Below, one piece after another: positions 7,355 to 12,998 of a stretch of DNA of 17,874 nt. The position numbers were made by a program, and so were the translations under genes. The stretch is from contig JAIXUZ010000285.1 in NCBI GenBank assembly GCA_027483285.1, forward strand, positions 1 through 17,874, given 5' to 3'. The first letter of the stretch is position 1. The number at the start of each line of letters is the position of its first letter. The notes under the pieces were generated by a model that saw only the letters and a program-made list of their open reading frames with translations, had not been told where the DNA came from and made no database searches. This stretch comes from Bacteroidota bacterium (GTDB lineage: Bacteria > Bacteroidota > Bacteroidia > CAMBQF01).

Positions 7355-9816
7355 TGGCGGCCCCTAAAAAGATATCAAATATAAATGATGAGTTTGACCC
7401 TACTTTGCTGCTGGTAATAGCCCGTAGAAACCAGCTTTGGGTTGCGCTTGTTTTAATTGTTTGCGCATCGGCTGCAGTTATTTATAATAGGTATACACAC
7501 CCTGTATTTCAATCAAATGCGGTATTGCAGTTAAATACAGGTTCTACTACTGCAGAGTTAATGCAGTACGACCCCAAAATTTTTGATAATAACCTCGCAT
7601 CAGAAATAGAGTTGATGCGTTCCAGCGTTTTTTTAGGACGTGTAGTAAATAAGCTGGATTTAAAAGTCAGCTACTTTAAACAAGGTAATATCCTTAGCTT
7701 TGAGCAGTATAAAACCTGCCCTTACAGAGTGGAGGTAAAGGGAATTTCCAGTGCTATATATGATATACCATGCTATGTTAACTTTACTAGTGCAAATCAG
7801 GTAAAATTAACTTACGAAAACTCTCAGCAACGCTATACTAAAGTTGTTCCCGTTGATACATGGGTTAAAGTCCCATTAATAGACTCATTAAAAATTACAG
7901 TTTTAAACCCTAAGGATTTAAAATCAGATAATGATATTCTAAAATCTAACAACCAATACTTTTTAATTAACAACCCGGAGGGTTTAATAAGTTTTGTAAG
8001 CCGCAATTTAACAGTAAGTATATTAAACGAGGCGGCTAAGACTATTAAAATAGTATTTAATGACAGGAATGCCAATAAAGCAGCGGATGTAGTAAATACC
8101 GTTGCTAATGAGTTTTTAACGTTTGATGTAGAAAAAAAATCTGAAAGTGCCAGTAAAACTTTAGCGTTTTTAGATACAACCATAAACAGGCTTTACGACA
8201 ATTTATCTACATCAGAAGATGAGCTTAATAAGTTTAAGCTTGAAAACAGTATTGTAGATGATAATACGGAAGGTGTAAAAACTAATCCTAATGCAGGGCT
8301 TGTAAGCAAAATTGATGAACTTGAAAACGATAAGTTGGAAATTGATTTTGAGTTAAAAACACTAGAAGTAATAGAGAAAGAAATTAATAAGAAGATAAAT
8401 GATGTTTATGGGTTAATTTCTTTGTCTTCTACAACATCAAACAGCAGTATAACCAAGCTGTTAAACGATTTGCAAACATTATTATTGGGTAGGCAAAACC
8501 TGTTGTATGATGTAACTTTAAACAGCTCTGAAATAAAAGCCAAAGACTATCAGATTGAAATACAGAAAAAGCTGATAGTAGCCAGCATAGCAAGCTTAAA
8601 GGCATCGCTAATAATGAAAAGTAAAGAATATGGCGATAAGATTGTAGAATCAAATACCCAATTGCTAAATAAAAGTTTAGGGTACGATATTATTGAGTTT
8701 TCAAGACTTAAAAGGCAAAACCAGATTAATGAAAAATATTATAACCAACTTGTTATTCAAAAAGCTGAGTTAACTGTATTAAGGGCTGGTTTTGTTCCAC
8801 AAAATATGGTGCTTGATTTTGGTACAGTATCAAAAGCACCAGTTTACCCCGATAAGAAGGTTATTGTACTTTCGGCTATACTAACATGGTTAATAATTAG
8901 TTTCGGCTTAATTATTTTCAGGTATTTAATGCATAGCCAAATATCAAATATTGGCGATATTATTAAACTTACCCAAGTGCCAATACTTGGTTTTGTACCT
9001 AAATTCTCTGAAGAGATACCGGTATCTCAGTTAATTGTTGACAAAAAACCTAAGTCACTTATTTCCGAGGCATTTAGATCTATTAGAGCTAATCTTGATT
9101 TTATTTCAAATACACCAGGGGCTAAATTAATTGCGGTAACATCAACCATATCGGGCGAAGGGAAAACCTTTGTAAGTATAAACCTTGGAGGTATTATAGC
9201 TTTTTCAGAAAAAAAGGTAATACTTATTGACCTTGATATGCGTAAACCTAAAATCCACCAAGGATTTGATGCGCCCAACGACAGGGGCATGAGTACATTA
9301 TTGATAGGTAAAGATACTATAGAAGATTGTGTTCAACACAGCCACTTACCTAATCTTGATTTTATTACAGCAGGCCCTATACCTCCTAATCCATCAGAAC
9401 TTATTATTAGTAAAAAGATGGAAGATGTAATTGATGAGTTGAAATCTAAATATGATGTTGTAGTGGTTGATAACCCACCAGTTGGTCTTGTAACAGACGG
9501 TATACGCCTTATAACAATGGCCGATTACCCTATCTATATTTTAAAAGCAAACTACTCTAAAAAGAACTTTATACTTAACATTGAAAAATTAGTTAATGAA
9601 AATAATGTAACCAAATTGGGCATTATATTAAATAACGTAGAGAACAACCGAAATAATTATGGCTATGGTTATAGCTACGGGTATAACTATGGCTATGGCT
9701 ATGGTTATGGTTATGGCTACCTGTATGGTTTCGGGTATTATGATGAGGAAAAAGGCGAGGGAAAAGAAAAGGAGCCATTATATAAACGCATATTGAAGAA
9801 AATAATACCAAGCTAA
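7354..9816 (+). CDS. Wzc-like polysaccharide copolymerase and tyrosine autokinase
   Basis: An 820-residue inner-membrane protein that controls chain length and export and autophosphorylates on tyrosines. It has a Wzz-type domain with TM1 (about 28-44), a large periplasmic part predicted coiled-coil around 268-350 and 380-470, and TM2 (about 503-526) preceded by PVYPDKK. The cytoplasmic BY-kinase domain shows Walker A SGEGKT (600-605, Lys604), Walker A' in ILIDLDMR (Asp626, Asp628) and Walker B in VVVVDNPP (Asp706). All catalytic motifs are intact. The tail at residues 769-796 has 14 tyrosines in 28 residues, alternating with glycine, then a charged end with one more Tyr. It overlaps both neighbours as TAATG. 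No Wzb-type phosphatase gene is nearby. Confidence 0.96.
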   Translation: MAAPKKISNINDEFDPTLLLVIARRNQLWVALVLIVCASAAVIYNRYTHPVFQSNAVLQLNTGSTTAELMQYDPKIFDNNLASEIELMRSSVFLGRVVNKLDLKVSYFKQGNILSFEQYKTCPYRVEVKGISSAIYDIPCYVNFTSANQVKLTYENSQQRYTKVVPVDTWVKVPLIDSLKITVLNPKDLKSDNDILKSNNQYFLINNPEGLISFVSRNLTVSILNEAAKTIKIVFNDRNANKAADVVNTVANEFLTFDVEKKSESASKTLAFLDTTINRLYDNLSTSEDELNKFKLENSIVDDNTEGVKTNPNAGLVSKIDELENDKLEIDFELKTLEVIEKEINKKINDVYGLISLSSTTSNSSITKLLNDLQTLLLGRQNLLYDVTLNSSEIKAKDYQIEIQKKLIVASIASLKASLIMKSKEYGDKIVESNTQLLNKSLGYDIIEFSRLKRQNQINEKYYNQLVIQKAELTVLRAGFVPQNMVLDFGTVSKAPVYPDKKVIVLSAILTWLIISFGLIIFRYLMHSQISNIGDIIKLTQVPILGFVPKFSEEIPVSQLIVDKKPKSLISEAFRSIRANLDFISNTPGAKLIAVTSTISGEGKTFVSINLGGIIAFSEKKVILIDLDMRKPKIHQGFDAPNDRGMSTLLIGKDTIEDCVQHSHLPNLDFITAGPIPPNPSELIISKKMEDVIDELKSKYDVVVVDNPPVGLVTDGIRLITMADYPIYILKANYSKKNFILNIEKLVNENNVTKLGIILNNVENNRNNYGYGYSYGYNYGYGYGYGYGYLYGFGYYDEEKGEGKEKEPLYKRILKKIIPS
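9658..9741 (+). repeat. Hexamer-type repeat coding the Tyr-Gly tail
   Basis: Mostly GGCTAT or GGTTAT hexamers encoding alternating Gly and Tyr at the C terminus of the kinase. The purest stretch is about 9691-9717. A change in copy number by slippage would stay in frame and add or remove phosphorylatable tyrosines. Confidence 0.7.
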
Positions 9817-10361
9817 TGGAAATTATTACCACCCCGCTGGATGGGTTATTACTACTAAAACCTAAAATTTTTAATGATCTACGTGGTTACTTTTTTGAAT
9901 CGTATAATATTGAAGATTATGCAATAAACGGCATTAACTGTGCTTTTGTGCAAGACAACCAGTCCTTATCCAACAAAGGAGTATTAAGAGGGCTACATTT
10001 TCAAAAACCGCCATACGCGCAAGATAAATTAGTAAGGGTTATTAGCGGAAGTGTTCTTGATGTAGTTGTAGATATAAGAAAAAGTTCGCCCACCTATGGG
10101 CAACATTATAAAGTGCTGCTAAGCGGAGAAAATAACCTTGCCTTATTTGTGCCCAAAGGTTTTGCGCATGGCTTTATTTGTCTGGAAGACAATACTTTAT
10201 TCTACTATAAATGCTCTGCTCTATATAACAGGGAAGCAGAAGACGGTTTGTTGTGGAATGACCATACCCTTGATATAGATTGGGGTATTGCCGAACCATT
10301 GCTATCAGATAAGGATTTGACCTATACTGACTTTTCGGCATTTAATAGCTTTTTTGATTAA
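9816..10361 (+). CDS. rfbC: dTDP-4-dehydrorhamnose 3,5-epimerase family protein
   Basis: A 181-residue cupin-fold enzyme that epimerises C3 and C5 of dTDP-4-keto-6-deoxyglucose on the way to dTDP-L-rhamnose. Family segments are FNDLRGYFFESYN (19-31), FVQDNQSLSNKGVLRGLHFQ (44-63, with the proposed catalytic base His61), Lys71 and Arg74 in DKLVRVISG, VVVDIRKSSPTYG, and VPKGFAHGF (112-120). Tyr130 or Tyr131 is in the region of the catalytic acid. The length is normal. Its ATG overlaps the kinase stop codon as TAATG. rfbA, rfbB and rfbD are absent from the window, so the rest of the pathway must be elsewhere, or this is a related epimerase with a different deoxysugar. Rhamnose is therefore inferred. 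Confidence 0.93.
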   Translation: MEIITTPLDGLLLLKPKIFNDLRGYFFESYNIEDYAINGINCAFVQDNQSLSNKGVLRGLHFQKPPYAQDKLVRVISGSVLDVVVDIRKSSPTYGQHYKVLLSGENNLALFVPKGFAHGFICLEDNTLFYYKCSALYNREAEDGLLWNDHTLDIDWGIAEPLLSDKDLTYTDFSAFNSFFD

Positions 10362-10370
10362 TTGTTTTTT

Positions 10371-10378
10371 TATATTTG
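10371..10378 (+). promoter_or_regulatory. Candidate internal promoter before the WecA-like gene
   Basis: TATATTTG, a perfect TAnnTTTG match, lies in the 44-base gap between rfbC and the next gene. Transcription would start near 10383-10385, about 21 bases before ATG 10406. No clear -33 TTG is seen. It would allow expression of the last two genes apart from the upstream operon. Confidence 0.5.
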
Positions 10379-10405
10379 TTTACATACCATTAGATATCAC
10401 AGTTG

Positions 10406-11482
10406 ATGCAAGGCTATGCACTATTATTGTTGTACCTACTTTTTGCAGCTTTTATAGGGCTTTTTTCTGTAATAATAAATGCCCTGTTTTTGCGCTTTTC
10501 AGGTAATATGGGTACCCGGAATACTGATCCTGCCGCTGTTAGGTGGAGCAGTACCACAAAGCCTGCTTTAGGCGGTATATCTTTTTATATTATTTTTCTG
10601 CTTTCAATAGCTTTTTACTCGGTTTTTTTACCCGGAGGGTACAACTTTATGAATACCCAGATGATGGGCATTTTAGGAGCAGTTAGTCTTGGTTTTTTAC
10701 TAGGTTTAGCAGATGATGCTTACAATACACGCCCTTTGATGAAATTTTCATTACAAGTTTTATGTGGGTTGATATTGATTTCAACTGGCACTTATATCAA
10801 AATATCTCCATTCGATTGGTTAAACTATTCCCTTACAATGTTTTGGGTAGTAGGTCTTATGAATTCTGTAAATATGCTGGATAATATGGATGGGGTTACT
10901 ACAACAACATCTATAAACGTAGTATTGGGTGGTTTGGCCTTATTGCTTTTAAAAGGTGATGTAAATCAGGTACATCTGGCTATGATGGTAGGTGTTTTGG
11001 CATCGTTGTGCGGCTTTTTGGTATTTAACTGGCACCCATCAAGAATGTATATGGGCGATACCGGTAGTATGTTTTTAGGCGTGTTTTTGGCAGCAATAGG
11101 TATTATCTATTTCTGGAACTCGTCAGACTATAACGGAGAGGTAATACAAAGCAAACAGTTTATGCTTGCTGCCCTAATGTTTATAGTACCTATATGCGAC
11201 ACGGCAACCGTAACCATAAACAGGTTGTTAAAAGGAAAGTCGCCGTTTGTTGGAGGTAAAGACCATACTACGCACCATTTATCATATTTTGGCTTTAGCG
11301 ACCGTGGCGTAGCATTAACTTTATTTGGTATATCAATAGCCACTAATATACTTTGTTTAGCAGTTATATTTTTTATCAAAGAGTGGACTTTATTTCACTT
11401 TTTTGGCTTTGCATTGTATTTCTTGATTATTTTCGCTGTGCTATATGGTAACACCCGTATAGATTGGAAAAGCAAGCGATAA
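10406..11482 (+). CDS. WecA/TagO-like undecaprenyl-phosphate sugar-1-phosphate transferase
   Basis: A polytopic membrane enzyme of the MraY/WecA family (glycosyltransferase 4, PF00953). It would transfer a sugar-1-phosphate, commonly GlcNAc-1-P, to undecaprenyl phosphate and so start a glycan chain. It has 358 residues with about ten hydrophobic helices. Signature motifs are LADD (101-104), NMLDNMDG (156-163), FNWHPSRMYMGDTGS (207-221) and GGKDHTTHHLSYFGFSDRG (283-301). MraY is unlikely because no peptidoglycan genes are nearby and the setting is polysaccharide export. The start is ATG 10406, one codon after TTG 10403. A candidate promoter precedes it, and the next gene starts one base after its stop codon. 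The sugar substrate is not determined. Confidence 0.92.
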   Translation: MQGYALLLLYLLFAAFIGLFSVIINALFLRFSGNMGTRNTDPAAVRWSSTTKPALGGISFYIIFLLSIAFYSVFLPGGYNFMNTQMMGILGAVSLGFLLGLADDAYNTRPLMKFSLQVLCGLILISTGTYIKISPFDWLNYSLTMFWVVGLMNSVNMLDNMDGVTTTTSINVVLGGLALLLLKGDVNQVHLAMMVGVLASLCGFLVFNWHPSRMYMGDTGSMFLGVFLAAIGIIYFWNSSDYNGEVIQSKQFMLAALMFIVPICDTATVTINRLLKGKSPFVGGKDHTTHHLSYFGFSDRGVALTLFGISIATNILCLAVIFFIKEWTLFHFFGFALYFLIIFAVLYGNTRIDWKSKR

Positions 11483-11483
11483 A

Positions 11484-12269
11484 TTGAAAACAACTTACGG
11501 CATTATTAAGCTGGCTGCTGTTGCAGGGCGGGCAGAACCCGCGCACCGTAGCGAAATGGTTACCCAGCTATTGTTTGGCGAGGCTATTAAAATTATTACA
11601 ACAAATAATGAATGGTTTTTTGTAGAAAATCTTGCTGACGGATACCAGTGTTGGATACTACGATTTACTTATGAGCCTTTAGATGAGCAAGGTTTGGCTG
11701 AATACATAAGCCACAAAGCTTACCTGACTTTTGACGCTGTTAGCAAACTTAAAATAAAAGGGCACGAAGCATTATACGTACCCTGTTCATCAATACTTCC
11801 ATACTTTGATCCTGAAACCAACCAGGGTAAAATAGGCAAACGTACATATACTTTTGAGGGAAATATTGGGCCACTTAAGCAAAAACCTAATGCCGAAAAA
11901 ATACTTATAAAAGCCAGTAAAATGCTTAATGCGCCCTACCTATGGGGTGGCAAAACAATAATGGGTATAGATTGCTCCGGCTTTGTGCAAAGTGTTTTTA
12001 AAGCCTGTGGCCTGCAATTGCCTCGCGATGCAAGCCAACAGGCAGAGATTGGGCAACAGGTAGATTTTAAGGATGCCCATGCTGCCGATTTAGCTTTTTT
12101 TGCTAATGAAGACGGTAAAATAACCCATGTTGGTGTTATGATAGGGCATGGCAATATTGTACATGCATCAGGCAAGGTTAAGGTCTGCAAAATAGATGAG
12201 AAAGGTATTTTTGATGATGAGCTAAACGACTACAGCCATAAGCTTTCCTTTATCAAAAGAGTTATTTAG
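11484..12269 (+). CDS. SH3-NlpC/P60 cysteine peptidase (C40 family)
   Basis: A 261-residue predicted peptidase that cleaves peptidoglycan stem peptides. The N-terminal SH3-like region contains RAEPAHRSEMVTQLLFGE (16-33). The C-terminal NlpC/P60 domain shows APYLWGGKTIMGIDCSGF with nucleophile Cys164, THVGV with His215, and IVHASG with His227. No signal peptide or lipobox is visible. That layout recalls cytosolic gamma-D-glutamyl-diamino acid endopeptidases of the YkfC type, which recycle wall peptides; that function is inferred. The start is TTG 11484: in this frame a TAG at 11460 closes upstream with no ATG between, and starting at the next Met (residue 25) would delete the conserved SH3 start. 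It begins one base after the WecA-like stop codon, so it is probably co-transcribed. Confidence 0.88.
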   Translation: MKTTYGIIKLAAVAGRAEPAHRSEMVTQLLFGEAIKIITTNNEWFFVENLADGYQCWILRFTYEPLDEQGLAEYISHKAYLTFDAVSKLKIKGHEALYVPCSSILPYFDPETNQGKIGKRTYTFEGNIGPLKQKPNAEKILIKASKMLNAPYLWGGKTIMGIDCSGFVQSVFKACGLQLPRDASQQAEIGQQVDFKDAHAADLAFFANEDGKITHVGVMIGHGNIVHASGKVKVCKIDEKGIFDDELNDYSHKLSFIKRVI

Positions 12270-12280
12270 CAAGTTATCAG

Positions 12281-12304
12281 TATTTCCATATTAGCTGGGA
12301 AATA
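12281..12304. terminator. Weak hairpin between convergent genes
   Basis: TATTTCC at 12281-12287 pairs with GGAAATA at 12298-12304 around a 10-base loop, in the 35-base gap between the peptidase gene and the J-protein gene. The stem is short and no U-tract follows, so termination here is uncertain. Confidence 0.25.
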
Positions 12305-12856
12305 TCAACGCATATAAAGATCAAATTCTTTCTGGATAGTTTTATAACCTAAGAAGCCAAAAGCAAATAATAATAACCACGACAATAAGAGCGAAAATTC
12401 GATAGGTTTGTCTTCTGTTGCTACTTTGTATATTGATAAGCCCAACACTATTGTGGAAGTTAAAAATACTGCCAGCCCGGCAAACATTACAACCCAACGG
12501 AATGCTGTGCGTTCCATTTCCTCTAAACTATTGAATGTGCTATATACATCCTCTATGTATGTTTTATAAGGCATTTGGGCATAATGCTCGGCACGGGTAT
12601 TGGCTTCTTTCTCCCATTCGGCAAATTTGCCATTGTCAAGATTGAGGTGCCTAATAAACATCATATTATAGGCAAATCTTTTTTTCTCGTTACCTAGTAT
12701 CTCGTATGCCTCGTGTATATTTATAAATAGTAGTTCGGCTCCAGGTTCTTTATTCCAATCAGGGTGGTATTTTACAGCCAATGCTTTGTAAGCTTTTTTA
12801 ATCTCATCAGCATCGGCAGCGTAAGGCACATTTAGTATTTGATAATAGTCTCTCAT
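12305..12856 (-). CDS. Membrane-anchored J-domain protein
   Basis: A 183-residue protein with an N-terminal J domain (about 1-66): MRDYYQILNV, the basic helix II, and the HPD motif in KYHPDWNK (His31-Asp33), which stimulates DnaK ATPase. A charged linker follows, then two hydrophobic helices (about 121-143 and 156-175) and a short tail. It lacks the Gly/Phe, zinc-finger and C-terminal substrate-binding domains, so it is not canonical DnaJ; it would recruit DnaK to the membrane. I chose ATG 12856, not the upstream TTG at 12865, because MRDYYQIL is the typical J-domain start. The TTG option overlaps the -7 element. It is divergent from clpB, suggesting a shared chaperone role. Its client is unknown. 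Confidence 0.87.
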   Translation of the reverse strand: MRDYYQILNVPYAADADEIKKAYKALAVKYHPDWNKEPGAELLFINIHEAYEILGNEKKRFAYNMMFIRHLNLDNGKFAEWEKEANTRAEHYAQMPYKTYIEDVYSTFNSLEEMERTAFRWVVMFAGLAVFLTSTIVLGLSIYKVATEDKPIEFSLLLSWLLLFAFGFLGYKTIQKEFDLYMR

Positions 12857-12862
12857 TTTTAA

Positions 12863-12870
12863 CAAATATA
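12863..12870 (-). promoter_or_regulatory. Candidate -7 element for the J-protein gene
   Basis: The minus strand reads TATATTTG, a perfect TAnnTTTG match ending 7 bases before the A of the ATG at 12856. Transcription would start at or beside the start codon, a second apparently leaderless gene in this window. Confidence 0.5.
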
Positions 12871-12874
12871 TTTA

Positions 12875-12930
12875 TTTATAAGCCATTTAGTCACTTTAGT
12901 AGGTGGTTTACTGCTATTTTGGCTTATAAA
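12875..12930. promoter_or_regulatory. Perfect 11-bp inverted repeat between dnaJ-like gene and clpB
   Basis: TTTATAAGCCA at 12875-12885 and TGGCTTATAAA at 12920-12930 are exact reverse complements, separated by 34 bases. The left arm lies in the spacer just upstream of the J-gene -7 element; the right arm ends just before the clpB -33 region. The position suits a shared operator. It does not match CIRCE. Confidence 0.5.
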
Positions 12931-12953
12931 CATTCAGCAATACGCAATGGTTT

Positions 12954-12961
12954 TAATTTTG
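12954..12961 (+). promoter_or_regulatory. Candidate clpB promoter -7 element
   Basis: TAATTTTG matches TAnnTTTG. A weak TTC at 12933-12935 lies 18 bases upstream. Transcription would start near 12966-12968, giving a leader of about 31 bases. Confidence 0.45.
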
Positions 12962-12998
12962 ATAAGTTAGTGTATTCCCAATTTTAGAATAAACACAT

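Noticed and set aside
7833..8183. A 116-codon minus-strand open frame inside the kinase gene
   Set aside because: It is antisense to the conserved Wzz/coiled-coil region, with no start signal or protein motif.
9658..9741. CRISPR-like or intergenic repeat
   Set aside because: The repeat lies in frame inside the kinase gene, codes for Tyr-Gly, and has no spacers.
10406..11482. MraY of peptidoglycan synthesis
   Set aside because: The family motifs fit both, but no mur or fts genes are nearby and the context is polysaccharide export, so a WecA/TagO-like role is preferred.
12857..12998. CIRCE (HrcA operator) before clpB
   Set aside because: I looked for TTAGCACTC-N9-GAGTGCTAA and found nothing similar; only the different 11-bp inverted repeat is present.
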